From: Norana najaformis
Taxonomy: Eukaryota > Annelida > Clitellata > Crassiclitellata > Hormogastridae
Direction: 5' to 3'
Assembly: GCA_964023275.1 (NCBI GenBank)
Contig: OZ029916.1
Span: forward strand, 19,934,064 to 19,998,063
DNA length: 64,000 bases
Shown here piece by piece: positions 35,880 through 46,500 of this stretch. A program made the position numbers and the translations under genes. Below the pieces are notes generated by a model that searched no databases, was not told the origin of the DNA, and saw only the letters and a program-made list of their open reading frames with translations. Numbering within the stretch: position 1 is the stretch's first letter; the number at the start of each line of letters is the position of its first letter.

Positions 35880-38183
35880 ATGCCAAAACTGGAAGACTTG
35901 GAAATAATTCATCTAGGTCAGCAACAGGAAGTACACCACAGAATTTGTTCTGAGACAATAGATCAAGCAAGCCGATATTTTCAACTAAGCCCTTCTTCAA
36001 AAGAGAACTCTAATCGCCAACATTCCATTTCCGGGTTGAGCGAATTGCTGTTCTACCAACTCGTGCAAGGAGGTAATGTTACAGCAATAACGACAATATT
36101 TGATCAGATACAGAACGACCATCCAACTTTGTATCGCTGTCTTCTCGATGGACGAAAACTGGCAGACGAATTAACAGGATGTGAAGGTCAGCCATCGAAG
36201 TCTCTATGGAGAATAGTCAACGCATTGATTTGTCTGTTTGTAATTTTGCCGTTGTTTCTAATCACAACTCCATTTTTCTACATTATTCCTTATATTGGAA
36301 ATCTGATGAGTAGAGAGTGTTATAAAGTAGAAAACATAAAACTCCCGCTATTCTTTGCAACTCTTAGCAACAGCGTTTCGATGGTCCAACTGTTTAAAGA
36401 TCGTTATCCAAGTATCTTGAAAGCGAGAGACGACTTCGCGAACAACATTTTCCATCTTCTCGCCATTCTCTCTCAAACGGACAATAAGGCCGCCAATAGG
36501 TCCTTTCGAATGTTATTACAGACCTTCGAAATATCAGAATTCAAGGATGTACTGTTGAATATGAGAAACGACGCTGGCGTAAACGGTTTGGAATATGCTG
36601 TTAAATTCGGCTCACCTCTATATTTCACAGAAATATTTGAGACCAATGGAATTCTGAAGACGGTGGTACTCGCTATAGGAAGAGACAACATTTACGATGA
36701 CAGAAAATTGAAAGGTAACAGTGAAACTAATTCAGTCGTTTACCAATCAGACTCATCTGAAGCATATTCTATCGCGCATTATGATGTTTCAAGATATGAA
36801 AGAGGCGATGTATTTGTCGACCAGAGTTTCCTTTTGTCGTTGCTTTGTGATCGAGAGTTAATGGACATGACAGAGAAAGAAGTTCAAAGCATCGACAACA
36901 ATCCCCTACTCAAGAAATGGATGAATACAAAGATCAAGGAGCACCTTTTACCAGTTACATTACATACCGGCTTAATTCTTGTCTTGTGGAACATTCTTAC
37001 CCTGTCTCTATACTCTTACACCGATAAAAGAAACTCTTCAGATTGGCTAAAAACGACATATTGGAGAGCTTTTCTAAATACAAGCGAAACAAAACATTTG
37101 GCGGCTAACGGGCCTGAATGCAATCCGTCAGCCTCAAGTTTCAACAATAGTGCGGATCAAATCAATTTATTCACATCGATGTGCCAACTGATAGAAGCTT
37201 GCGGATATGACGTGTTTTTGTCACTGACCAATCAAGAAATGGATTCAGGGTGGCAGCTTCTAGATTATCTCACAATTCTCTGTCTCGTCAGCTGTTTAAT
37301 TTCTCTCATATTTGATATTTACTTGAAAATGGTATTTCTTGCGGTCCAATATCTTCACAGTGTCTGGCGTTTTCGACAACGACTGCTGCCGTTTCTTCGT
37401 CGAATCTTCACGAGACGCATGCAAGTGTCATATGTCTCAACACAGCTGAACGTTACATCCAGCCTATGTTTATATATTGCAGCTTTTCTGTACTTCATCG
37501 CTAAAGAGATATACCCAGTAGACAAGGAATCCGCCGCCCAGAAGTCTCTCTACATGTTGCTGTTAGACTGGAATATGTTAGTTGGATTATTTTTTCGGTC
37601 CTTCAGTTTACTTTACATAGGACGAATTTTCAATATCGGCGGTTATTTTATAATTAGTATGTGGAAATTGAAGCAAACGCTTTTTCAGTTCCTCGCTATA
37701 TACTGTATTGTTGGATGTATGTTCGCTTGTCTGTTCACTTATGTGGCATTTGACCCGATGTGTCCAGCCAAAAAGATTCCGCCTTTCAGTAATTTTTGGG
37801 GAAGTATTCTAGGTTGTTTTCGGTTGATGTTGGGTGACAATCTTTTGCCAAGCGAAATGAACGGTCGTCTCATCATTACTTACACCGTCTACGTCATTGT
37901 GGCCAATGTTGTGATGTTGAGTTTATTCACTGGAATCTCTGGGTCAGTCGCTGACCGGGTTTTGTCTCCTAAACTGAAGGGCCCTCTACTTCTGAAGGAG
38001 AAACTGGAAGAAAGCATCAATACCGAGACGGCGCTACTACTGCTGATGTTACCGTTTCGCAAGACCGTCCAGAAATGGCGTCTGATGAGCGAAAAACGTG
38101 GAACAAAAATTATAACACGAGATGACAAAGGTGAATACAGAGTCATTCTAGAAGTGACTTGTCTGCGTCCGGGAAATTTGTGA
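35880..38183 (+). CDS. TRP-like (TRPA/painless-like) channel, copy 2, start codon disrupted
   Basis: Same protein family and layout as copy 1, with very high identity over most of its length. The ATG equivalent to copy 1's start is at 35,809, but copy 2 has one base fewer in the T-run at about 35,830-35,836, so that frame ends at TGA 35,836-35,838 after nine codons. The body frame has no ATG until 35,880 (MPKLEDLE), which I take as the usable start; this drops about 24 N-terminal residues that hold no recognised domain. Differences from copy 1 cluster in S1 and the S1-S2 loop (36,940-37,075), S4 (37,575-37,605), S5 (37,700-37,745), a pore-helix Gly to Cys change (37,814) and the last 20 residues. 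The rest, including the FRLMLGD filter and S6, is almost unchanged. Whether it is translated from 35,880 or is an early pseudogene cannot be decided here. Confidence 0.72.
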   Translation: MPKLEDLEIIHLGQQQEVHHRICSETIDQASRYFQLSPSSKENSNRQHSISGLSELLFYQLVQGGNVTAITTIFDQIQNDHPTLYRCLLDGRKLADELTGCEGQPSKSLWRIVNALICLFVILPLFLITTPFFYIIPYIGNLMSRECYKVENIKLPLFFATLSNSVSMVQLFKDRYPSILKARDDFANNIFHLLAILSQTDNKAANRSFRMLLQTFEISEFKDVLLNMRNDAGVNGLEYAVKFGSPLYFTEIFETNGILKTVVLAIGRDNIYDDRKLKGNSETNSVVYQSDSSEAYSIAHYDVSRYERGDVFVDQSFLLSLLCDRELMDMTEKEVQSIDNNPLLKKWMNTKIKEHLLPVTLHTGLILVLWNILTLSLYSYTDKRNSSDWLKTTYWRAFLNTSETKHLAANGPECNPSASSFNNSADQINLFTSMCQLIEACGYDVFLSLTNQEMDSGWQLLDYLTILCLVSCLISLIFDIYLKMVFLAVQYLHSVWRFRQRLLPFLRRIFTRRMQVSYVSTQLNVTSSLCLYIAAFLYFIAKEIYPVDKESAAQKSLYMLLLDWNMLVGLFFRSFSLLYIGRIFNIGGYFIISMWKLKQTLFQFLAIYCIVGCMFACLFTYVAFDPMCPAKKIPPFSNFWGSILGCFRLMLGDNLLPSEMNGRLIITYTVYVIVANVVMLSLFTGISGSVADRVLSPKLKGPLLLKEKLEESINTETALLLLMLPFRKTVQKWRLMSEKRGTKIITRDDKGEYRVILEVTCLRPGNL

Positions 38184-38316
38184 GTCTGATAAGCAGTGTC
38201 TTCATAAAAATTTATTGCACACTTCACGACACGAAAGTGTAGAACGCAGCAGAAGGGTAAAGAGAGGTAGTCTGATAAGCAGTGTCTACATAAAAATTTA
38301 CTACACTCTTCAAATG
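38183..38316. repeat. Two-copy direct repeat, offset about 83 bp
   Basis: GTCTGATAAGCAGTGTC, then a TCATAAAAATTTA(T/C)T-like stretch, occurs twice, beginning within a few bases of the copy 2 stop codon. Confidence 0.75.
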
Positions 38317-38741
38317 TAATTATAAAATCTCCCCTATAAAATGTTTGTGGTCAGTGTGGCCTTAATTACATCAGCAAACTATGAGTAAAACATAAATTGT
38401 TTGTTCTTAGTTATTATTAGTTTTTGTGCATCTGTACACACGCATTATTTAGAGGTGGTTTGTTTGAGACAAAGATGTTGCCTTTCTGAGCATGTCTACA
38501 CTTTTGATGAAGCTTAGTCAAGCACTATGATTTTACAGATTTAATCAGTGTTCCTTTAAAAACATTAAGGGAACAGTCATTTTGACGTTGAAACTCACTC
38601 ATGTTGTGTCAAAAGTAACTGTCATAATTATAAAAAAATTACTTTATTCCACGGTCGGGATGTGAGATATTTGCATAGAGAATATTATATGCTGACATTA
38701 TATATTTTGTTTAGATTGTGTTCTGTCTAACTGCCATTGTG

Positions 38742-38805
38742 TCGATCTCCCTCTCCCTCTCCCTAATCATCTCCCTCTCATTCTCCCTCTCCCTCTCTTC
38801 TTTCT
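38742..38805. repeat. CTCCCT microsatellite
   Basis: Imperfect CTCCCT units just upstream of the LINE that follows. Confidence 0.8.
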
Positions 38806-38814
38806 GTTCACAAC

Positions 38815-40070
38815 GACATTATCTGCTCTACGGACAATGGTAAAGTAACTTCATTCGCTCTTTGTGGCCTCTCTTCTGCGTTCGACACTTTCGATCACGC
38901 TGCCTTGGTTCATAGCCATGAGAACTGGTTTGGAGTATTAGGCTTGGTCCTAAACTGGTTCCAGTCATATCTTACTCCTCGCACTCAATCTCTCTTCATT
39001 GCAGGTTCAATGTCGGCCCTGGTGCCATTCATCTGAGGCGCTCATCAGGCTCTGTTCTTGGTCCTTTGCTTTTCTTCCTGTATACCACTCCGCTAAGTAC
39101 TTTGATGAATCAAAGTGGCCTCAAACATCATTTTTACGCTGGTGATTCTCGGCTGTACATTTCTTTGACAGTTTTTCATCTTCCAGCTCTCTTACTCTAT
39201 TTTCTGAGGTTTTTAACCGTGTGGAGTCCTGGATGAAAGAAAATGGACTGCTGAGCATGCAAAACTGAGTTTCTAATTTTTGGTACTACACAGCAACTGA
39301 AAAATGCAAATCGACGAATTCTGTCCACATAGATAATTCTGTCACAGAGCGCAGCTGTTTAGGGATTGTATCTGATGCTTACCTATCTTTCAGTGAACAC
39401 ATTAACTCAACAGTAGGCCATCCCATTGTCACATTCGTGACATTCGAAGAATTAGACCCCACACCTTTTTCTGTCTTGATTTGTGTAGCAAATGACCTGG
39501 TCATCAGTCGTCTTGTCAGTTGCAACTCGCTTGTTATTGGGATTTAAAGGCTAACTTCATGAAACTTGAAAGGGTCCAAAACATGTTGGCCAGAACTATC
39601 ACTAAAACTCCCAATTATCAGCATAATTACACTGTATCTCCAGTCTTAAAATCGTTGCGATGGTTACCTACAGAAAATTGAATAATTTTAAAGACTGGGC
39701 TAATTGTTTATAGGGCTACGGCTCTATATTTTAGCCAACCTTACTTTCTTCGTCTCAAACTGACTCCCAAGACTCGCAAAACCTGTACTTTCTTGACCTC
39801 TGACTGTTTAACTGTGATCATATCAAGGACAACTAGAGCTGTTAGTGAACGTGCCTTTCCCGCTGCTGACCAGACTCTGTACTCTCTCCCGGCAAACGTT
39901 CTCTCAGCAGTCTACGTTGCCTAAATTATCGAGAAACCCTATCTTTTTCTGGTTTATTTCCTTAGGCTATGTGCTGTTCGAATTTCCCTCTTGGTTTTTT
40001 ACCAGATTTTTCCTGGAATTTTAGTAGCCACCACTGACTGATGCCTTCATTAGTATAGAAGTGGAGCTAT
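38815..40070 (+). mobile_element. Decayed CR1/L2-like LINE (reverse transcriptase to C-terminus)
   Basis: Across several frames the order of a LINE pol is kept: LSSAFDTFDHAAL (motif A), GSVLGPLLFFLY (motif B), FYAGDSRLY (motif C, in which YADD has become YAGD), KTEFLIFGTTQQLK (motif D), HIRDIRRIRP, LERVQNMLARTITKTPNY, LKSLRWLP, and an ADQTLYSLPANV end. Many stops and frameshifts. The motif D and HIRDIR segments match the minus-strand copy at 5.4-6.2 kb. Confidence 0.8.
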
Positions 40071-40649
40071 AGAAGTTCTTGGATTATTGTTTACTGCTAT
40101 GTACATCTATATCAAATTATTATCATCGTCGCATTGCCAAAATTTCCCCTACAACCGACATTATTATTTTATTGTTGTTGTTGTTGATATTATCATTATT
40201 ATTAAATAGTGCATTAGCTTAATTAATATTGCATGAATAGAAGGTGAGCAGGGAAATAATGTGTCCTCCCAATGCTGGGAACGCAGCGACGCCAATTTGA
40301 TTCGCTTTCCAATGATAAATTCATCTTGTTGCTCTGCGTTGTAAGTTTTTACATTGAAGGCCACCTCGAAACCTAATGCATTTTAATTAACCCAATACAG
40401 ACGAGTAGGTAGTGATTGGTAGTGTAGGTATCACGACGAGCAGGTAGTAATTGGTAGTGGGCATGTACTATTATCTAGACCACTCTCAGCCTATCGCAGA
40501 CGTTATATTTTTGAAACCTTACATCAATTAGGCCAAGATATTATAATTAAGTACAGAAATAAGTGGAAGATATTTTTAGAATTCGGTTATAAACATAAAA
40601 ATCGACCAATCAAATCGGACATTTAAATCACGAATTTAAATAACCCAAA

Positions 40650-40877
40650 ATGGCGGCGTGTTGTTTTTGTGGCCTTACTGACGACGAAATTCGGCAAATT
40701 CTTGATGAATTTGCATCAGATGATGACAGTTTTGACTCATCTGACAATAAAAACCTGTCTTTTGCTACCAGTGAAGAAGATAAAGTGGTTTTGGCTAAAG
40801 AACATTCTGACATCGACACCGAATTAGACGGCTACGTATACATGCTAGCGGACCGTCAAACTGGGTCAGGCGGATGA
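40650..40877 (+). pseudogene. piggyBac-like transposase N-terminal fragment
   Basis: A 75-codon frame with LTDDEIRQILDEF and an acidic Ser/Asp-rich run (SDDDSFDSSDN), the typical start of piggyBac-derived transposases. The catalytic DDD domain does not follow. Instead, a separate piece matching the piggyBac C-terminal cysteine-rich domain lies at 41,137-41,283, consistent with internal deletion. No second intact frame remains. Confidence 0.55.
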
Positions 40878-41136
40878 CTTGGGCGTGATAGACAGGACTG
40901 AACAAGTAGCTAATTTTCCCATTTGACCCCTAACTGTGCCATTTACAAGCGTCTGTGGCAGACCAGCCCCTGATGCACCATTTTTGAAATTTTTCTAACT
41001 GCTTTTGGATAAGCTTTTTTGATGTGCTAGTTGAACAGACCAGGCCTGCATGGTGAGTAGAGTAGGTCAAATGCACAGAAGGCAGGTAAACCCCACAGAA
41101 TAAAATGGAAACCTACTTCTCCTCTAGCATCTTATT

Positions 41137-41283
41137 TTAGAGAACAAGATCAAGAATCCCAAAAGCTGCCCCAAGAAGGCTCAATATGAATGTGAAGCAT
41201 GTAAAGTTGCTTTGTGCAAAGTTTTATGCTTCCACATTTGCAACGAGCAAAATCAGATAGTGGTTCTGTGGAGTGTAAGGAAG
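41137..41283 (+). pseudogene. piggyBac-like C-terminal cysteine-rich domain fragment
   Basis: In frame 41,140 onward: KNPKSCPKKAQYECEACKVA, then LCKVLCFHICNE. The Cys and His spacing (C-x7-C-x2-C-x5-C-x3-C-x2-H) resembles the zinc-binding tail of piggyBac transposases. A stop lies just upstream at 41,125-41,127 and the frame ends after about 45 codons. Confidence 0.5.
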
Positions 41284-41589
41284 GTAAGCAATATAGCACA
41301 TCAATACAAATTTTAAAATTTCCATTCTAAATTGTCCTCTTAGAACTGTTCAGTGCAGTCTATTGAGAAAGAGGAGTCAATTCAGGAGCTTCATCCATCT
41401 TCAAGGTGACCATCCAGTGCACTCAGGCATTCATAAAAATGGCCCTTTTGAGAGCTACCAAATATTTGAAAAGGAAACAAACTTCAGTGTGTTTGCCTCT
41501 CTGTGTGCCTGGCTTGTTGTAATGTTACTGTTGTCCTGCTGGTGTGCATGCTGCAGTGTTTTTGATGTCGTGGTTGAATTACTATGTAT

Positions 41590-42477
41590 GTGTTTGGGAG
41601 GTGATAGGGTGAGTAGGCAACATGAGTGCCCCAAAATTTTTCTATCAAAAACTGGACAGAAGGATTGAAAGAGTAGATAAAAAGCTAAAGAATGATGTTA
41701 ACCTCAAGTCTGTATGCCAAAAATTACCAAGATCTGATAAGTTAAAAATTTCTTACTTTTTAGGCATTTCTTGTTACTCCTCTGGTACGACTACTGTCTG
41801 CATACTAAAAATATTATATCTCCTTCATTTATGAAAATATTTTCAAACTTTTTGGAGGTTTTGTCTGATATTAATTGCTGCACAGTTCATGTGCTGACAT
41901 TACATGAGTTGTTGCTGAAAATGTTTTCTATAGGGGTTTGAACATGAAAAAGGTTTTCAAATGGGGTGGGTACAGTTTGGGGCAACTATGAGTACCTCCA
42001 AAGATTTTTCTCTAAAACTGGAAACATGGTTTGAAAGAGGAAATAAAATGCTAAAGAATGATATTAACCTCAAGTCTGTGTGTCAAAGAATGACCAAGAT
42101 CTGATAAGTTAGACATTTCTTACTTTTCAGGTGTTTTCTTATATTTCCTTCAAATTGTACGACTTCATCTTACATACTAAAAATACTGTATCTCCTTCAT
42201 TTATGAAAATATTTTCAAAATTCTTGTGAGGTTTTGTCTGGTATTGATTTCTGCACGATTTTTGTGCTGACACTACATATGTTGTAACTGAAATTTATTT
42301 TCCATAGGAGCCTGAACATGAAAAAAGTTTTAAACATGGGGTGGGGTACGGTTTGGGGCAACTTTGGGTACCCCAAAAATTTTTGTATCAAAAACTAGAC
42401 GAATGGATGGGAAGAGGAGATAAAATGCTAAAGATTGATGGTAACCTCATGTCTGTAGGTCAAGAACTGACGAAACC
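41590..42477. repeat. Tandem satellite, about 370-bp period, 2.4 copies
   Basis: The landmark AACCTCAAGTCTGT occurs at 41,700, 42,066 and (as AACCTCATGTCTGT) 42,443, giving periods of 366 and 377. Other shared landmarks are TTTATGAAAATATTTTCAAA and GAGGTTTTGTCTG. The copies differ by about 10-15%. The array ends at the right 24-bp repeat. Confidence 0.88.
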
Positions 42478-42699
42478 TAATGCATTTTAATTAAAGATGA
42501 CCTGCACTAGAAGTGGATGACATTTACAGATTAGCAAAGACGAGCAATATGATTGAATTATAATTTGACCAGTCCACTGCTCTGCCAATAGCTAAACTTC
42601 AGATTAGCAAACTAGTTGCTGTTAAAGTGACCAAGTTATATTAATTTATTATAGGCATAGGACTATATGTTAGGTACAAAGGCTTGACAAAGTAGAACG

Positions 42700-42880
42700 G
42701 TACGTACGTACGTACATGCGTACGTATAGGCATTCATACACACCCATATATATACATACTGACTTACAAGCGTACATATATACATTCAAACAGACAAACA
42801 TACATATAGTCATATATACATATAGACATACAGACATATATATAGACATATACATGCATATACACATACATGTACATATG
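42700..42880. repeat. TACGTACG/TACATA microsatellite
   Basis: Alternating TACG then TACATA-type units over about 180 bases. The long minus-strand frame through it is an artefact. Confidence 0.85.
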
Positions 42881-42935
42881 CAGTGTCCATAGGCCACACG
42901 GACTAGGGGTTTAATATCACGTAGTCATGTAGGCT

Positions 42936-42954
42936 TAGAGAGAAGAGACGAGAG

Positions 42955-42996
<42 letters not shown>

Positions 42997-43010
42997 AGAG
43001 AAAGAGAGAC
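42936..43010. repeat. AG microsatellite
   Basis: About 75 bases of AG with a few AAG interruptions. Confidence 0.95.
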
Positions 43011-43559
43011 GAACAAGGCAGATATTATTTCGGGCAGACGTTGGTCCAGAGGTTTGAGCACCCGAGCTGAGTAACCTACCTTTAAAGGGCATGCTTTATC
43101 AAATAGACAAGGCTGGAATCGGCCTTTAAAACCCTACAAAACAAAGTCATTTCCTTGCCCCAGCACTATAGTAAGTACTTCTGGCCTGCGGCTGTCCGTT
43201 GAAGCACAGTAAAACGGTTGTTCTAAGTCTGTAGAAGAGATTCGTGCCTACTTGTACTTGTCGTGTGTCCTGAATAAACATCTCTATAAATGAGTCTTCA
43301 TTTCTGCTGTGGGTCACCACTCCGACATATCGGCCAAACTGGTCCGACGCTACAGAATCACGCAGTCATACATACTTCCATACATACAAGAGATTGATAA
43401 CAGAGGATTATCAAAGCAGTTATCTAAATTGGGCAATTGAACTCAAGAGAATGTCGCATCGGCTTAGCCTACGAATTGGCACAAGAAACAGTTTGCACAA
43501 GAAACAGTTTGTGTTTTCCACTCATGAGAACAGCTGCAAAAAGACACAGCAAATTTAAA

Positions 43560-46500
43560 ATGGCTAACTTTGGGTTTTGGCGTATGCCACTATCTTTAAT
43601 TGCTATCCAGTTGGGCCTTCTGTTAATCACAACCGCGGCGAATAAGTCGTCTCTTGCGATCCCCTATAGCGACGGGCCAATGCCATCGTTCAACCGAATC
43701 TGGAAATATCTGACAGAACACAAGGAATCTGTGAAACAGGTGGTTGATCAATTTAATTCTTCCCCTCCTTTCTCTGAAGAACCAGAACTACTGGAAAATG
43801 TTATCAACCTTCTGCACAATTCTGTACACACTATCGGCAAAGCAACAGAATGTGACAACTGCAAAGTGAGTGTAATACGATCATCTTCATCAGATATGGG
43901 GAAAAAAATTGGTTTCAATTAGAAAAGATCTTATTAAGAATTAGTTCGATTAGACTTTACCAAGAGTAAAATGGATTTGAAATCATGACATTACATCATG
44001 AGAATCTTCTTGCAATGCTTTGGTTTAGACACAGTCAACGCTAGCTTAATCTTTAAGGAATGTGTAATGTGTGTTTAAGTAATAGTTCTTTTCACAAACT
44101 AGGTTGCACTACAGAACAATACATTACACAAAGTTACGTCAATTAACATTATATTAGATCGCAGTACGATGCGTTACACTACATCACATTACATCACGTA
44201 ACAACATCATATTACAATACGTCATTTTACCTCAGAATACACAACAATGCAGTACTTTACATTATGTCGCATTAAAACACACTAAATCATATTGCGTTAC
44301 AGCAATACAGCAAGTTACATTGTATTAAAAAGCGTTACGTCAATTATATTACACTATGATTTATTGCGATACATTAAGGTTCATTAAGTTATATTTTGTA
44401 TTTCCCCAAGTTAGATTATGTGCTGTGCTTTTTAACCAGACGTTGGTGCAGGTGTTGCGCAAGTTGTTGGACCGATCAGACACCGGCTTCGACCGGCTAC
44501 AGGGGCCTATAACCGCCATCTGCTATCTGATCATGGACGATGGAATGCCTGAAGTACGAAAGCAAGAACTCTGCAATGGAAGCATCGCACTTCAAGGACC
44601 ACACGTAAGTCCCACTTACACCAACAGTTTCCTAATTCCCCAAAATCACTGGTTGCTGAGAAGGTGGATCGACTCTCTGTTTTTGTTTCCAGTGTTGGAA
44701 AAGAGCAACTACTCGGTGTTCCAAATTAACTCCGGCACTGAAGTAGCTCAGACCAATGCAGTAAATCTGGTCGAGTTTACCAAGTTCAAGGAGCGAGTTA
44801 TTGCTTCTGCAAAGGCAAACGTTGAAGTCCATAATCTCAGATTTGACTACGTAGTACTTCTGGAATTACTAATCATCTTTTTTTGCAAAAATTGCATCTT
44901 GAAGCATTCACTGCCTAGCTCAAGAGGCCCTTCACGGGGCTCCATCCACGTCTGTTCATCACAGACGTGGATGTTCTGTCCGATTCCAGTTCAAACTGAA
45001 GCCGGCTTAGGAAAGGATGTCTTTCAGTTTCTTCTATTCATCTGTAAACATTTACATATATGCCTGGCTTCAGGCACCTTGCATCATCTCTACCTCTGCA
45101 ATGACCTTTCTTCGACAGTTGACCGAACAAAGAAACCAAGAAATTCACCAGACTGCAGAGTTTTATCGTCATCTATGCTACATGAGTGAAGTCACAGCTG
45201 GGTTGGCTTCTTAGATCCAAACACTGAGTTCACTGAGAAAGAAAAACAAGTTGGGTCGGAACACCTACTTCTGTGGCTAAATCGATATAAATTATTGTTA
45301 ACAGTTCATTGAGCTCTTTTGTTACCTCCTACGAATATACTTCTATTCATATCCTTGAACTGAAGGTTTCATTCCTGCAGTTCTCATCACTAAGATGGAT
45401 TGAAAACGAGGACCATCTTGCTTTATTGCAAATCGTGATGACGCTTAAGGTTGTTATTGACACAGCCAGAGATGAGTGAAGCTGATTCAGAATACAACCA
45501 ATTCTGACAAACAATGAAGAGCATAAACATTATTTACTGCAAGTTACATTGCCACAAAATTCCTGACTTTAAGAAGGAGACTTCTGGCCGGATTTGAATC
45601 AAATACAGGAAACAATCTGAGCTGTCACTGCACTGAACACTGGCAAGAATACGATGTCTTAGCTCGCGACTGGCAAATTTGTCATTGCCCTTGTAGACTG
45701 TGAACTTACAATTTTTTTACAGTAACCTAATATTGATTGTTTAAGTTATACTAAGATGTAACTTTGCTATGTTTGTGCATTGACTCTTGCGTGTTTGCCA
45801 TAAGGCAGTACAATATCCAATATCCAGAAATTGTGCAACCCATAATAAGGTTCAGTTTGACTAAAATTTTTACAATGTTATTTTTTATTATATGGACTGT
45901 ATGTAATGGCGGGTTCCAACTTAGAACTTTAAACAAAGAAATTTTAGACCACCTTAATGATGAACTTTTTAATAGCTCGTCCTGCCTGCAATCTAACATT
46001 TGCAGTTTGAACCTGCTGAGAGGTCTTTTACCAGCAGCACTGTTTGTTATTGGCATCAAACCCTAAAGTAAATGCAAGTCCTGCGATGTCTAGGACTTCA
46101 TTTTTTGCCAGCTCAACTACCTTAGACAATAAAATATGACATCGTTGTCCTACTTGACCGGGTTAAAGGAAACATGTCTGAACTCATCACGCATTCATCA
46201 TCGGGCTTGCATCTGCTTTGACTCTGAATGTGTTTAAGCATAATGATTTTCCTACAGTCACATGTATTTTCATTTATCTTTTAGGTTGCTTACGTGATAC
46301 AATCAACCACTCCATCACGTTTCTGTCAGTTCCAAAATCTGTGCTTCAAAACATACCAAGGTTCGTCGAAGCTGCAGCCACAAAGTCATCTCTTAAATGA
46401 TAAGAGAAGCTTGGCCTATCAGCAACTAAGACCAAAGGCCGATCTTATCAAAGTAGTTCAACTTACGGACATACACATTGATGTCAGATACGCGCAGGTA

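Larger units (their letters stand above)
40367..42494. repeat. 2.1-kb block flanked by perfect 24-bp direct repeats
   Basis: The 24 bases at 40,367-40,390 are identical to 42,471-42,494; they include ACCTAATGCATTTTAATTAA. The sequences outside and inside the repeats differ. The left repeat runs straight into CCCAATACAG, so TTAA-CCC as in piggyBac ends is present on that side. No matching GGG-TTAA was found on the right. Confidence 0.85.

Noticed and set aside
42670-42897. 75-codon Tyr/Cys/Met-rich minus-strand frame
   Set aside because: Product of the TACATA microsatellite.
42890-43360. Possible solo LTR (AATAAA at 43,273, GTCACCACTCCGACA end, similar CACG(T/C)AGTCAT words on both sides)
   Set aside because: No second copy or clear terminal TG/CA and target duplication was visible; the flanking words are partly microsatellite.
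44693-44870. VLEKSNYSVFQI segment as SMPD1 exon 3
   Set aside because: It does not fit the phase of exon 2, lacks the two cysteines expected at the end of the saposin domain, and the exon at 46,285-46,497 joins in phase and carries them.
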